Source of the DNA: JAJRQY01 sp965224435
GTDB taxonomy: Bacteria > Actinomycetota > Acidimicrobiia > Acidimicrobiales > SZUA-35
Reading direction: 5' to 3'
Length of the DNA: 64,000 nt
Assembly: GCA_965224435.1 (NCBI GenBank)
Contig: OZ245048.1
Coordinates: 4,030,001 to 4,094,000, forward strand
In this document: positions 26,872 through 36,079 of the stretch, piece after piece
Layout of the letters: every line of letters starts with the position of its first letter
How positions within the stretch are numbered: the stretch's first letter is position 1
Made by a program: the position numbers and the translations under genes
Notes under the pieces: model-generated
The model's input: the letters and a program-made list of their open reading frames with translations, nothing else
The model's database searches: none
Told to the model about the DNA's origin: nothing

Positions 26872-26906
26872 GTGAACGCCGCGACCAGGCCAGTCGCGGC
26901 GTTCAC
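26872..26906. terminator. Perfect 14-base-pair hairpin between nadE and the repeat protein gene
   Basis: Arms GTGAACGCCGCGAC (26872-26885) and GTCGCGGCGTTCAC (26893-26906) around a 7-base loop. It lies 29 bases downstream of the stop of the minus-strand gene ending at 26935. No long U-tract follows on either strand, so it may be a weak or Rho-assisted terminator, or a 3' stability element. Confidence 0.55.
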
Positions 26907-26934
26907 TCTGTTACTTGACTATTGGAGCGACCTG

Positions 26935-27816
26935 CTAGGCGTCAGGACCACCGAACCCGCCGGCCCGACCAGACCCGCCAGGACCACCCCTGTGGTTCCC
27001 ATGCTCACCCGGTGTGCGGTTCACCATGTCGGAGATTCGCTCTTCAATGCGGTCTTCGATCTGGGCCAACCGCTCGTCGGCAATCTGACCGTCTTCGGCC
27101 GCTGCAGCCAGATGTTCTTGAGCATCAGCAATCAGGGCATCAACCAATGCGTCCTCGGAGATACCGGCAGCTGCCGCCGTCTCGGCCAAGGTTTGACCTG
27201 CTTCACGTCCGGCCTTCAGTTCGTCTTCTTCGAGACCAAGCTCGGTCAAGGTTTCAATCAAGGCTTCGCGGTTTGGGCCTCGACGACCTTGACCTGGGCC
27301 GCCATCGCCAGGTCGACCTTCGTGAACGGTGTTGATTCTCTCCGAGATCTTGGCCGACATCTCACTCTGGATCTCGGCGGCCTTCTCCTGGTCGATCTTG
27401 CCGTCAGCTACTGCTTGGGCCAGATGATCACTGGCGCTCTGCTCAAGAGCTGCCTGCAGATCGGCCTCAGAGATTCCGGCCGCAGCCGCAGTCTCGACCA
27501 GGGTCTGCCCGGCCTCGTGCCCGGCCTTGAGATCGTCGACCGTCAGGCCGAGCTCTTCAAGAGCTTCTTTGCCGAAGCCTCCTCGTCGGTGCTGGCCTGG
27601 CCGACCCTGTCGTCCTTCTCGCTCGGGCTTCTCGTTATCACTATCAATATTGCCGCCGTTGTTGGAGTCGGGGGCGGGCACGGTCGTTGGGTCGCCGCCA
27701 TCCTCAGTCGAACCATCGGACTGTGCGCCAGAAAGACTGATCGGGCTGAAGATGGCTCCGAGAACCATGCCGCCGCTGATCAGTGAGGTGGGGATGATGT
27801 ACTTGAACTTGCTCAT
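26935..27816 (-). CDS. Secreted protein with two tandem helical repeat domains
   Basis: 293 residues: signal peptide (SLISGGMVLGAIFSPISLSG), an acidic, Gly- and Asn-rich linker, then two copies of a ~85-residue unit. Each copy reads like EALEELGLTVDDLKAGHEAG followed by QTLVETAAAAGISEADL, a helix ending in DHLAQAVADGKIDQEKA and a basic Gly/Arg-rich spacer. The unit resembles actinobacterial DUF2680-like modules found in exported proteins. The C-terminus is Gly-rich (GGPGGSGRAGGFGG). Function unknown; perhaps a cell-wall or metal-binding protein. Confidence 0.75.
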   Translation of the reverse strand: MSKFKYIIPTSLISGGMVLGAIFSPISLSGAQSDGSTEDGGDPTTVPAPDSNNGGNIDSDNEKPEREGRQGRPGQHRRGGFGKEALEELGLTVDDLKAGHEAGQTLVETAAAAGISEADLQAALEQSASDHLAQAVADGKIDQEKAAEIQSEMSAKISERINTVHEGRPGDGGPGQGRRGPNREALIETLTELGLEEDELKAGREAGQTLAETAAAAGISEDALVDALIADAQEHLAAAAEDGQIADERLAQIEDRIEERISDMVNRTPGEHGNHRGGPGGSGRAGGFGGPDA

Positions 27817-27963
27817 GATTGGCTATCGCCTTCTGTTTGGGGGATGCCTCTACTTTCGGCTCCGCCTATTAGGGCAATGTGATGAGTAGCTCAGGGCTTG
27901 AATAAGTCTGAGGGTCTTCGTACAGCTTTCTCTCAGCGGTCGAGACTCTGCTAAACCTGGGCC

Positions 27964-28320
27964 ATGATCGTCACCATCGTCCGATTCCCTGCCAGCGCTC
28001 CCATCAGTTTGCACGAAGCTCGAACGAAGTTCGGAGCGAACGCTTCTTCGTACTTGGACGTACCTGGTCTTTTGTGGAAGGCCTACCTTCGCTCCGAGGA
28101 CGGAACCAAGGTCGGGGGTGTCTATTGGTGGAGCGACCGAGCTAGCGCCGAAGCCATGTACAGCGACGAATGGTTAGCTGGACTGACCGAGAAGTACGGT
28201 GCCGGCCCACAGATCGAATGGTTCGACACACCAGTCGTCGTCGATACCCGAACCCAATCCATCCATGTCGAGGCCCCACCAGTTCCTTGGACGAACCAGA
28301 TCACCAACATGCCACTCTAA
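27964..28320 (+). CDS. Dimeric alpha/beta-barrel (YdhR/monooxygenase-like) protein
   Basis: 118 residues with the ABM/YdhR pattern: MIVTIVRFPASAPISLHEAR, then SYLDVPGLLWKAYLRSEDGT and VGGVYWWSDRASAEAMYSDE. The fold usually forms homodimers that bind small hydrophobic or heme-like ligands. The start is ATG 27964. It is convergent with the glutamine synthetase II gene, with a hairpin between. Confidence 0.75.
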   Translation: MIVTIVRFPASAPISLHEARTKFGANASSYLDVPGLLWKAYLRSEDGTKVGGVYWWSDRASAEAMYSDEWLAGLTEKYGAGPQIEWFDTPVVVDTRTQSIHVEAPPVPWTNQITNMPL

Positions 28321-28328
28321 AACGACCA

Positions 28329-28366
28329 CTGGCGCCCACCCAACCCGGAAGCCAGAGGGACGCCAG
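28329..28366. terminator. Hairpin between convergent genes
   Basis: CTGGCG (28329-28334) pairs with CGCCAG (28361-28366), with CC/GG just inside, closing a loop of ~26 bases. It is placed between two converging genes, 8 bases after the plus-strand stop, so it could serve both as a bidirectional terminator; no strong T-run. Confidence 0.4.
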
Positions 28367-28385
28367 CAGCATCAGAACTGAATTC

Positions 28386-29474
28386 TTAGTCGGCTAAGGC
28401 GGCGCAGACCGTGTTGGTCATCAGGGTGGCCAGCACGTATGGATCGGCATTGGCGTTAGGGCGACGGTCTTCGATGTAGCCCTTCTGATCCTTTGCTACC
28501 TGCCATGGGATGCGAATGGAAGCGCCACGATCGGACACCCCATAGCTGAACTGGTCAAAGCGCTGGGTCTCATGGGCACCGGTGAGGCGTTCTTCAATAC
28601 CGGCGCCGTAGCCAGCGAGGTGCTCTGCAACCTTGCCTTCAGCTCCCAATGATTCACAAGCAGCGATGATGGGCTCGTAACCCTCGCGCATGGCCTTGGT
28701 GGAGAAGTTGGTGTGCATGCCAGCGCCGTTCCAGTCGCCCTTCATGGGCTTGGCTTCGATGCTGACTTCGACTGCGTGACCCTCGGCGAGGCGGAACAAG
28801 AGATACCGGGCCATCCACATGTGGTCCCCGACGGTAACCGTGTCGACCGGGCCAATCTGGAATTCCCACTGGCCGGGCATGACCTCGGCGTTGGTTCCAG
28901 AAATGGCGAGGCCCGCATCGATGCAGGCTTGGGTGTGCTGCTCGATGAGTTCACGGCCGTGGATCTTGATGTAGCCAACGCCGCAATAGTACGGACCCTG
29001 CGGAGCAGGGAATCCGTTGGCCGGGAAGCCAGCAGGCCAGCCGTTGTATGGGTTGAGCAAGGTGTATTCCTGCTCCAGGCCGAAGATTGGGGCCTGGTCG
29101 CCGTATTTCTCATAGGCGGCAACGGCGGCAGCTCGGGTGTTGGTCGGGTGAGGTGACAAGTCCTTGGTTAAGAGGGTCTCGCACAAGACCAGAATATTGT
29201 CGCCACCGCGCAGCGGGTCCGGACATTGGAAGACCGGGTTGAGCACAACGTCAGAGTTGTCGCCGGTTGCTTGCCCGGTGCTTGAGCCATCAAAGCCCCA
29301 GATGCTCGGGGTCTTGTCGTCGTCCAGGACACGCGTCTTCGAACGAACCTCAGGGGTTGGTTCGGTTCCGTCGATCCAGATGTATTCAGCCTGATATGCC
29401 ACGTTGGTGTCTCCAACCGTTTCTGCACCCATTGGTGCGGTCCATGTCGAGATGACGTTTTGTGAAGTCATCAC
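28386..29474 (-). CDS. glnII: Glutamine synthetase, type II
   Basis: 362 residues of the eukaryote-like GSII group, which makes glutamine from glutamate, ammonia and ATP. Typical are AEYIWIDGTEPTPEVRSKTR, SIWGFDGSSTGQATGDNSDV, IFGLEQEYTLLNP, VMPGQWEFQIGPVDTVTVGD and AKPMKGDWNGAGMHTNFSTK, with RGASIRIP near the end. It has a ~30-residue N-terminal extension relative to usual GSII, so a start further in (near MGAETVGD) is possible. Divergent from a type I synthetase; the shared spacer holds repeats that may be regulatory. Confidence 0.93.
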   Translation of the reverse strand: MMTSQNVISTWTAPMGAETVGDTNVAYQAEYIWIDGTEPTPEVRSKTRVLDDDKTPSIWGFDGSSTGQATGDNSDVVLNPVFQCPDPLRGGDNILVLCETLLTKDLSPHPTNTRAAAVAAYEKYGDQAPIFGLEQEYTLLNPYNGWPAGFPANGFPAPQGPYYCGVGYIKIHGRELIEQHTQACIDAGLAISGTNAEVMPGQWEFQIGPVDTVTVGDHMWMARYLLFRLAEGHAVEVSIEAKPMKGDWNGAGMHTNFSTKAMREGYEPIIAACESLGAEGKVAEHLAGYGAGIEERLTGAHETQRFDQFSYGVSDRGASIRIPWQVAKDQKGYIEDRRPNANADPYVLATLMTNTVCAALAD

Positions 29475-29515
29475 CGCTCAGCGTCGCCAACTGTCCTGCT
29501 AGCTGATCGCCTCGG

Positions 29516-29632
29516 TGCTATCACTCAATCGTCGGATCGACCAAGATCCACGCTCAGCGTGTTAATTGAGTGTGAACAGCTCTCAATCACTCGCTTCAAG
29601 GCGACGAACGCGTCTCGATCCTGCTATCACTC
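29516..29632. promoter_or_regulatory. Repeat-rich spacer between glnII and glnA
   Basis: The direct repeat TGCTATCACTC occurs at 29516-29526 and 29622-29632. CACTCAAT (29522-29529) and ATTGAGTG (29565-29572) form an inverted pair. ATCACTC recurs a third time near 29586. GlnR-type regulators bind repeats in such spacers, but I do not see a clean copy of the published GlnR box, so the regulator is uncertain. Confidence 0.4.
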
Positions 29633-29637
29633 TTAGT

Positions 29638-30969
29638 GTGGAACGACAGAATGAATACGTCCTGCGGGCGGTTGAAGAACGTGGAGTCAAGCTGATTCGG
29701 CTCTGGTTCACCGATGTGCTCGGTCAACTGAAGTCGGTTGCTATCTCGCCAGTCGAGCTGGAAACAGCGTTCGAGGAGGGCATTCACTTCGATGGTTCAT
29801 CCATTGATGGCTTCAGTCGTATCCAAGAATCTGACGTTTTGGCCCGACCCGATGCCAACACCTTTGAAACCCTGCCCTGGGCCGAAGATGGCTCAACCGG
29901 GCGTATGTTCTGCGATATCCGTCAGCACGACGACAGCCCCTTCGAGGGTGATCCTCGCTATGTGCTGCGCCGAAATCTGGCTAAGGCTCAAGATGCTGGC
30001 TTCTCCTTCTTTGTTGCTCCAGAGATGGAGTTCTTCTACTTCGGTGATGGTGACCCTTCCCATCCGCCGAAACTCCTGGACTCTGGTTCCTACTTTGACC
30101 TGACCACCAGTGATGTCGCCTCTGACCTTCGACGCCAGACCATCTCAGTGCTGGAATCCATGGGGATCCCGGTCGAATACTCCTTCCATGAGGACTCACC
30201 CTCCCAACACGAAATCGACCTGCGCTACACCGACGCCTTGTCCATGGCCGATCAGATCATGACCTTCCGACTCGTCGTTCGCGAACTCGCCCTAGAGCGT
30301 GGCCACTTCGCCAGCTTCATGCCAAAACCCATCTCGGGCATGCAGGGATCAGGAATGCACCTGCACCTTTCTTTGTTCGACGACAAGGGCAACGCCTTCC
30401 ATGAGGAGGGGGCGGAGTATTCACTCAGCACCGTTGGCCGCCAGTTCATGGCCGGGCTCTTGCATCACGCCCGCGAAATCACTGCCGTAACCAACCAGCT
30501 GGTTAACTCCTACAAGCGATTGGTTATGGGGTACGAAGCGCCGGTCTGGGTCAGTTGGGCTCAGAACAATCGCTCAGCTCTGGTTCGAGTTCCAGTAACC
30601 AAGGCCGACAAAACCAGCTCGACCCGGATCGAGTTCCGCTCCCCCGACCCAAGCTGCAATCCTTACCTGGCCTTGTCGGTGATTCTGGCTGCCGGGATGA
30701 AGGGCATCAGCGAGGGGTATGAGTTACCAGCCGAACTCACCAAGAACCTCTTCGAGCACGAGCCCGCCGAACTCCGCAAGGCAGGCCTGCAACCTCTGCC
30801 AACCTCTCTAGCCGAAGCCTTGGACGAGATGGAGAAGTCCGAGCTGGTTCAAGAAGCCCTAGGTGAACACATCTTTGAGTGGTTCCTTCGCAATAAGCGA
30901 GCGGAATGGAAGAGCTACAAGGCTCACGTCAGCCAGTGGGAGATGGATCGCTATCTGCCTTCCTGGTAG
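29638..30969 (+). CDS. glnA: Glutamine synthetase, type I (alpha-like, no adenylylation loop)
   Basis: About 443 residues from GTG 29638 (VERQNEYVLRAVEERGVKLI), which matches where related proteins begin; upstream starts at 29566 and 29572 are possible. Active-site motifs: HFDGSSIDGFSRIQESD, FVAPEMEFFYFGDGDP, MPKPISGMQGSGMHLHLSLF and RIEFRSPDPSCNPYLALS. The C-terminus SQWEMDRYLPSW lacks the tyrosine loop that is adenylylated in type I-beta enzymes. It should supply glutamine, perhaps under GlnR control, as GlnR is the next gene. Confidence 0.93.
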   Translation: MERQNEYVLRAVEERGVKLIRLWFTDVLGQLKSVAISPVELETAFEEGIHFDGSSIDGFSRIQESDVLARPDANTFETLPWAEDGSTGRMFCDIRQHDDSPFEGDPRYVLRRNLAKAQDAGFSFFVAPEMEFFYFGDGDPSHPPKLLDSGSYFDLTTSDVASDLRRQTISVLESMGIPVEYSFHEDSPSQHEIDLRYTDALSMADQIMTFRLVVRELALERGHFASFMPKPISGMQGSGMHLHLSLFDDKGNAFHEEGAEYSLSTVGRQFMAGLLHHAREITAVTNQLVNSYKRLVMGYEAPVWVSWAQNNRSALVRVPVTKADKTSSTRIEFRSPDPSCNPYLALSVILAAGMKGISEGYELPAELTKNLFEHEPAELRKAGLQPLPTSLAEALDEMEKSELVQEALGEHIFEWFLRNKRAEWKSYKAHVSQWEMDRYLPSW

Positions 30970-30985
30970 GTAGACGAATTGCACC

Positions 30986-31663
30986 ATGACGGAGTCATTT
31001 CTGATCTTCCCCGACCCAGCACCACCCGATATTGTCCGCCAACTGGACTTCGATGGGTATCAATGGCGCGCCGTGTCTGGCGCTGATCAGCTGGCTGAGA
31101 ACGAACCGGACGGTGGCTGGACCGGGGCCATTGTCGACATCAGCAATGATGCCGACAAGGCATGGGCTCTGTGCCGCGAACTTCGCCGACGCGACGTTCC
31201 CGTAGAGCCGTTGTTGGTCTTGGCTTCGGGAAGCCAGCTTGATGACCTGGCAGAAGTCGACGAACTATTCGATGAGTTCATGGTCACCCCCTTCCATTCC
31301 AAGGAACTGGAGGCCCGAGTCCGACACCTGCTGTGGAAAGCCGGGCGCGGTGCTCGACCCGAGCTGGTGACCTATGGCGACCTGGTGCTCAATCTGGAGA
31401 CCTATCAGGCTGTCCTCGGCAATCGTCCGCTGGACCTGACCTATATGGAATATGAGCTACTGCGATTCCTGGCTGCCCATCCCGGCAAGGTCTTTAGCCG
31501 CGAAGCCCTGCTCAGCCAGGTGTGGGGGTATGAGTACTACGGCGGCGCCCGCACCGTGGACGTGCACGTTCGCCGACTTCGTTCCAAGTTAGGCGAAGAA
31601 CACGCCAGCCTGATCCAGACGGTACGTTCGGTTGGCTACAAGCTCGGCCAAGGCCGGTGGTAA
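30986..31663 (+). CDS. glnR: GlnR-type orphan response regulator (OmpR family)
   Basis: 225 residues: an atypical receiver domain (one acidic residue, D51 in GAIVDISNDADKAW, but no normal acidic pair) and an OmpR-type winged helix. The C-terminus LVLNLETYQAVLGNRPLDLT and YMEYELLRFLAAHPGKVFSR, then YYGGARTVDVHVRRLRSKLG and LIQTVRSVGYKLGQGRW, is close to actinobacterial GlnR, the global nitrogen regulator. GlnR works without a kinase; no kinase is nearby. The gene directly follows glnA and is followed by a cyclase gene. Confidence 0.88.
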   Translation: MTESFLIFPDPAPPDIVRQLDFDGYQWRAVSGADQLAENEPDGGWTGAIVDISNDADKAWALCRELRRRDVPVEPLLVLASGSQLDDLAEVDELFDEFMVTPFHSKELEARVRHLLWKAGRGARPELVTYGDLVLNLETYQAVLGNRPLDLTYMEYELLRFLAAHPGKVFSREALLSQVWGYEYYGGARTVDVHVRRLRSKLGEEHASLIQTVRSVGYKLGQGRW

Positions 31664-31671
31664 GACCCAAC

Positions 31672-32715
31672 ATGAACCCACATACGAGTTATGTGACCTA
31701 TCTACGCTCCATGGGGGCAACCGATGAGTTATTGGAGGAATATCAGGACGAGCTTGGCGCACTGGGGCTGGTCTTGGTTCTGCAACCGGGCAAGGCCACT
31801 CTGACAATCGCCGAACTGGCCGAGCAAAGTAGTCTCTCCCTAGCCGACGCACTCAATCTGCGTCTGACCATGGGTTTGCCAACACCTCAGCCAGATGAGC
31901 TGATCGCCAGTGCAAAGGATGTGCAGCTCTACACCACCTTGCGCGAAGTCGGCGACTTGTTCGGCTGGGAAACAATCGTTCGGCTGGCTCGCGTCATCGG
32001 CACCTCGGCTGCCACTGTTGCCGACGCGGCAACGTCAGCCTTCCTGGTCAATGTTGATGTGCCCTATCGAGATGAACTTGGTGATGAGCACGCAACGAGT
32101 CCCGAAATGTTGGCCCTGACCGGAGACTTCGTAGACCGTCTTTCGTATGGGTCTGACGTTGTCTTGCGTCATCACCTGGTTCGGGCTCGTCGCAAGAATG
32201 ATGTATTTGTTGTGGATGGTTTCGAGCTCAGCCAGTCCACCATTGGCTTTGTCGACCTGGTCAATTCGACCGGAATCGCTCAAGACCTGGAGATCACCGA
32301 GCTTGGGCGGATGCTCATGACGTTTGAGAAATTGGCCAACAATATCGTCACTCAAAACGGGGGCCGGACCGTCAAGCTCATTGGCGATGAGGTCATGTTC
32401 TCGGTTGAAGACCCCGAGGCGGCCGTGCAAATCGGTGTTGAGATCACCAAGGCGGCATGTGACCATCCTGACCTGCCCGATGTGCGAGTTGGCATTGCTG
32501 CGGGAGAAGTGCTCGTTCGTGATGGAGATTTCTTTGGCCCGACCGTCAATTTGGCGGCACGCCTGGCCAGTGCGACGGAACCGAAAACGGTATTGGTCGA
32601 TCAGGCCATCGCCGATGGCCTCAACCCCGATCTGGACATCGAGAAGACCATCGAGTTGGCCCTCGCCGGATTCGCCGATCCGGTGAGGGCTTCGATCATT
32701 CGCTGTAGATCTTGA
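31672..32715 (+). CDS. Class III adenylate cyclase with Rv1264-like N-terminal domain
   Basis: 347 residues from ATG 31672 (GTG 31657 overlaps the GlnR stop). The N-terminal ~165 residues are helical (TSYVTYLRSMGATDELLEEY and LGALGLVLVLQPGKATLTIA) like the autoinhibitory, pH-sensing domain of Rv1264. The catalytic domain shows the first metal aspartate in IGFVDLVNSTG, the lysine-aspartate pair in RTVKLIGDEVMFSVED, and VNLAARLASATEPKTVLVDQ. All key residues for cAMP formation seem present. Possibly co-transcribed with glnR. Confidence 0.88.
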   Translation: MNPHTSYVTYLRSMGATDELLEEYQDELGALGLVLVLQPGKATLTIAELAEQSSLSLADALNLRLTMGLPTPQPDELIASAKDVQLYTTLREVGDLFGWETIVRLARVIGTSAATVADAATSAFLVNVDVPYRDELGDEHATSPEMLALTGDFVDRLSYGSDVVLRHHLVRARRKNDVFVVDGFELSQSTIGFVDLVNSTGIAQDLEITELGRMLMTFEKLANNIVTQNGGRTVKLIGDEVMFSVEDPEAAVQIGVEITKAACDHPDLPDVRVGIAAGEVLVRDGDFFGPTVNLAARLASATEPKTVLVDQAIADGLNPDLDIEKTIELALAGFADPVRASIIRCRS

Positions 32716-32733
32716 GGTGTGTAGCTCTTGAGG
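32710..32733. repeat. Short tandem duplication at the cyclase gene stop
   Basis: TCTTGAGG occurs at 32710-32717, which spans the stop codon, and at 32726-32733, giving a 16-base period. It lies in the small gap between two converging genes. Similar small duplications at gene ends occur at 10250, 48137 and 56321. Confidence 0.5.
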
Positions 32734-32741
32734 CGATTGAG

Positions 32742-34550
32742 TTACTTCTCGTAGAGAGCTTGAATCTCCGCGTCAAAGGTTGAGAGGATGCCTCGACGCT
32801 TCAGCTTTGATGTTGGGGTGAGCAGTTCGGTGTCTGGCATCCATTCGTCACCAAGCACCTTGACCTTCTTGACCGCTTCGGCATTGTTGAACTTGGACAT
32901 GGCCCCAGCCAAGCCTTCTTCAATTTCGGAGATTACCGTGGGATTGGCAGCCATGGCCGTCATGGTTGCAGCCTCACCCTCCAGGCCGTTTGCGGCGGCC
33001 CAAACTGCTGAGGCGTCCGGATCGAGCACCACCAGGGCAGCCACGAATGGCCGAGCCTCGCCAACAGCACAACACTGACCGACTAGCGGAATCATCTTCA
33101 TGGCCGACTCGAGGTTGGCCGGGCTGATGTTCTTGCCACCAGCGGTGATGATCAGTTCCTTCTTGCGGTCAACAATCTTGAGGTAGCCGTCGTCATCAAT
33201 CACACCAATGTCGCCGGTGTGGAAGTAGCCGTCTTCGTCCAGTGCTTCTGCGGTCTTGTCCGGGGCGTCCAGGTAGCCACCAAAGACACAACCGCCACGG
33301 GCCAGAACTTCGCCGTCTTCGGCAATTGTCAGTTCGACGCCTTCCGCCGCCATACCGACGTAGCCAGCCCGGGCTTTATGAGCCCAGCTCAGAATGGCTG
33401 TTGTTTCCGACAAGCCATAACCCTCAGAGAGCGGCACACCAATGGTGCGGAACCAGGTCAGAATCTCCGGCGGAATGGGAGCGGCACCAGTAATGCCAAC
33501 CCGGCACTCATCCAATCCAATCAGGGGGCGAACCTGACTGAACGCTACGGCATCAAGGAACTCATAGGTCTCGATTTCTTCCTTGGTGGCGGTGCCCGCG
33601 TCCATCTTGGCCACGATTGGCATGGCGGCCTCAACAGCTTCGTTGAAGCTCTTGGCTTTCTCCGGGTCAGCAGCCAACGCTGCCTGCACCCCGGCGTAGA
33701 ACTTCTCCCACACTCGGGGCACACCAATGAACAAGTTTGGCTTGACCTCACGGGCATACTCAGCCAGCTCGGCGGTGTTCGGGCAACAAACAACCTGGGT
33801 GGCAAGATCGACCAGGTAGTAGTGGCCAATCAGTCGTTCGAAGATGTGAGCCATTGGCAGGTACGAAAGGTGCCGCAAGCCAGCGAAAGACTCGATATCG
33901 GTTTGTGCCTTCATACTCTCGCTGATGGAAGCCAGTGTCCAGCACACGTTGTAGTGGCTGAGCATGACACCCTTTGGCGGGCCTGTTGTTCCCGAGGTGT
34001 AGATGATGGTGGCCAGATCCTCTGGCTGGGCGATGTTTACGGTCTCACTCAGGTCGGCTGGTTCTGCAGCTGCCAGATCGTCATAGCGGAGCACATCGCT
34101 GCCGCCGGCGCCAAGCACCGCCATGTGCTCGATGGTCGGGAGCTTGTCTTTGACCGCTTCGAACCGCTCCAAGAAATCATCTTCAATGATGGCCATCTTG
34201 GCGCCGCAATGATTGACCAGATAGTCGATCTGATCGGGGGCCGACGAGTTGTAGATCGAGACTGGAGTGGCCCCGACAAACAAGACGGCGATGTCCAGGG
34301 CATGGAACTCAGGACGGTTCTTGAGCATCATGACGACGCGGTCGCCGTGACCGATGCCCAAGTCTTTCAGTGACGTCACCAGGCGAGCGGTGACGTCGGC
34401 AAGCTTGCTCAGTGTCCAGCCCTGCCATTCACCAGAACTGTCTTTCCAGCGCAGAACCTCAATGTCGGCGTGTTCGGCCAAGGTCGACAGGAATAGCTGA
34501 GGGATGTTCTGACCGGCAACGCGGTCATCGAGCTCTTGGAAAGTAACCAT
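32742..34550 (-). CDS. Long-chain acyl-CoA synthetase (AMP-forming)
   Basis: 602 residues of the ANL superfamily. Motif A3 is ATIIYTSGTTGPPKGVMLSH; A5 is EGYGLSETTAI; A8 is GYFHTGDIGVIDDDGYLKIV with DRKKELIITAGGKNISPANL; the C-terminal lid keeps a conserved lysine region (PTSKLKRRGILSTF). This FadD15/FAA-type enzyme activates fatty acids to acyl-CoA. It heads a minus-strand set only in orientation, as a 79-base gap separates it from glutamate dehydrogenase upstream. Confidence 0.92.
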   Translation of the reverse strand: MVTFQELDDRVAGQNIPQLFLSTLAEHADIEVLRWKDSSGEWQGWTLSKLADVTARLVTSLKDLGIGHGDRVVMMLKNRPEFHALDIAVLFVGATPVSIYNSSAPDQIDYLVNHCGAKMAIIEDDFLERFEAVKDKLPTIEHMAVLGAGGSDVLRYDDLAAAEPADLSETVNIAQPEDLATIIYTSGTTGPPKGVMLSHYNVCWTLASISESMKAQTDIESFAGLRHLSYLPMAHIFERLIGHYYLVDLATQVVCCPNTAELAEYAREVKPNLFIGVPRVWEKFYAGVQAALAADPEKAKSFNEAVEAAMPIVAKMDAGTATKEEIETYEFLDAVAFSQVRPLIGLDECRVGITGAAPIPPEILTWFRTIGVPLSEGYGLSETTAILSWAHKARAGYVGMAAEGVELTIAEDGEVLARGGCVFGGYLDAPDKTAEALDEDGYFHTGDIGVIDDDGYLKIVDRKKELIITAGGKNISPANLESAMKMIPLVGQCCAVGEARPFVAALVVLDPDASAVWAAANGLEGEAATMTAMAANPTVISEIEEGLAGAMSKFNNAEAVKKVKVLGDEWMPDTELLTPTSKLKRRGILSTFDAEIQALYEK

Positions 34551-34629
34551 GCCTCTAGTGTGCCTGATGACACAAGACTTCGCCAGACCAAGCTGGCACT
34601 AGTCGGCACGCGACCTTGGCCTAGGCTAG

Positions 34630-35925
34630 CTAGGGGAAGATTCCGCGCCGGTCATAGATGTCAGCCAAGCGCTCAAGAGCAACGGCATAGGCCGCTTCTC
34701 GGCGGGTGCAGTTCAGGCTCTTCTTGGTGACAACAACAGCGTCATGCGCGTCCCACACCAGGGTGCGAAGGCGCTTGTCCACTTCTTCTTCGCTCCAGTA
34801 GCTGGATGACTTGTTTTGCAGCCATTCGAAGTAGGACACGATCACGCCGCCGGCATTGGCGAGGATGTCCGGCACGATGGCGATGCCTCGTTCCGTCAAC
34901 AGTTCTTCGGCTTCGGGTGTTGTTGGGCCATTGGCGGCCTCCACAATGAGGCGACAGGTCATGGTTTCTGCCCGCTCGAGGGTGATCTGATTTTCTAGAG
35001 CGGCGGGAACGAACACGTCAACGTCAGCCGAGAAGAGCTCTTCGGTATCGACGGCATTGGCACCAGGAAAACCATCGACTCCGCCTGTGTCAGCCACCCA
35101 CACACCAAGCTCTTCAATGTCGATGCCATCATCATTGCGAATAGTCCCAGTGTGATCACCGATCACCTTGATAAGACAGCCATCTTTGTGAGCGAGACGG
35201 GAGAAGTGTCCACCCACGTTGCCGAACCCTTGCACCGAGATGGAGAGCGAGTCCAGACGTTCACCAACCTCACCACACCAGTGGCGGAGTGAATACAGGA
35301 CTCCTTGGCCGGTTGCGGCGTTTCGACCGAGCGAGCCACCACAAGCCAGCGACTTGCCCGTGACGACACCCTTGACGGTCTGGCGGCTACCCGGCCCAGA
35401 CAGGTTGGTATAGGTGTCCATGATCCAGTCCATCATCATGGCGTTGGTGCCAACATCAGGGGCTGGAATGTCGTGCTCTGGACCGATATTGGTACCCAGG
35501 GCGTGGGTGAAGCGACGAACGATTCGTTCCATCTCCGCATCGGAATAGTCCCGCGGGTTGATGGTGACACCACCCTTGGCTCCTCCAAAAGGAACACCAG
35601 CGAGCGCGCACTTGAACGTCATCCAAGCGGCCAACGCCTTGACCTCATCCAGGTCGACATCGGGGTGGAAACGAAGACCACCCTTGTACGGGCCGATGAT
35701 GTTGTTGTGTTGGATGCGAAAGCCTCGGAAGACTTCCCACCGGCCGTCGTCCAGTTGGACCGGGAAGTTCACGATCACTTCATTCTTGGGGTGAGACAGT
35801 ATCGAGCGGTGGGGCTCTGGCAGTCCCACCAGGTCGGCGGCACGATGGAACTGATCGACCGCGGTTTGGTGCAGACTGCGATGATCCTTCTTGACCACTG
35901 GTTTTGTCTTGGTTTTAGCAACCAT
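34630..35925 (-). CDS. gdhA: Glutamate dehydrogenase
   Basis: 431 residues of the Glu/Leu/Phe/Val dehydrogenase family. The substrate-binding loop is RIQHNNIIGPYKGGLRFHPD; the catalytic lysine is in TFKCALAGVPFGGAKGGVTI; D in PAPDVGTNAMMMDWIMDTY is also conserved. The Rossmann domain shows SISVQGFGNVGGHFSRLAHK. It interconverts glutamate and 2-oxoglutarate plus ammonia; NAD is the likely cofactor. Close to glnII, glnA and glnR, it completes a local nitrogen-assimilation block. Confidence 0.92.
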   Translation of the reverse strand: MVAKTKTKPVVKKDHRSLHQTAVDQFHRAADLVGLPEPHRSILSHPKNEVIVNFPVQLDDGRWEVFRGFRIQHNNIIGPYKGGLRFHPDVDLDEVKALAAWMTFKCALAGVPFGGAKGGVTINPRDYSDAEMERIVRRFTHALGTNIGPEHDIPAPDVGTNAMMMDWIMDTYTNLSGPGSRQTVKGVVTGKSLACGGSLGRNAATGQGVLYSLRHWCGEVGERLDSLSISVQGFGNVGGHFSRLAHKDGCLIKVIGDHTGTIRNDDGIDIEELGVWVADTGGVDGFPGANAVDTEELFSADVDVFVPAALENQITLERAETMTCRLIVEAANGPTTPEAEELLTERGIAIVPDILANAGGVIVSYFEWLQNKSSSYWSEEEVDKRLRTLVWDAHDAVVVTKKSLNCTRREAAYAVALERLADIYDRRGIFP

Positions 35926-36079
35926 GTGTTGTTGTCTCCTCGAACGGCGTCATTGACGTCGAGCAACATGTAAACGGGGGCAGTATCTGAAGTACGTGAG
36001 GCGGTTCAACCTCTGTCGGCGGAACCGTCTGCAAGGTTAGGACCTGGCGCTCAACAACACGTGCTTTCGACGTGGGAAA

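Noticed and set aside
33219..34373. 384-residue plus-strand reading frame opposite the acyl-CoA synthetase
   Set aside because: It is the mirror of strong coding sequence on the minus strand and has no recognisable domain.
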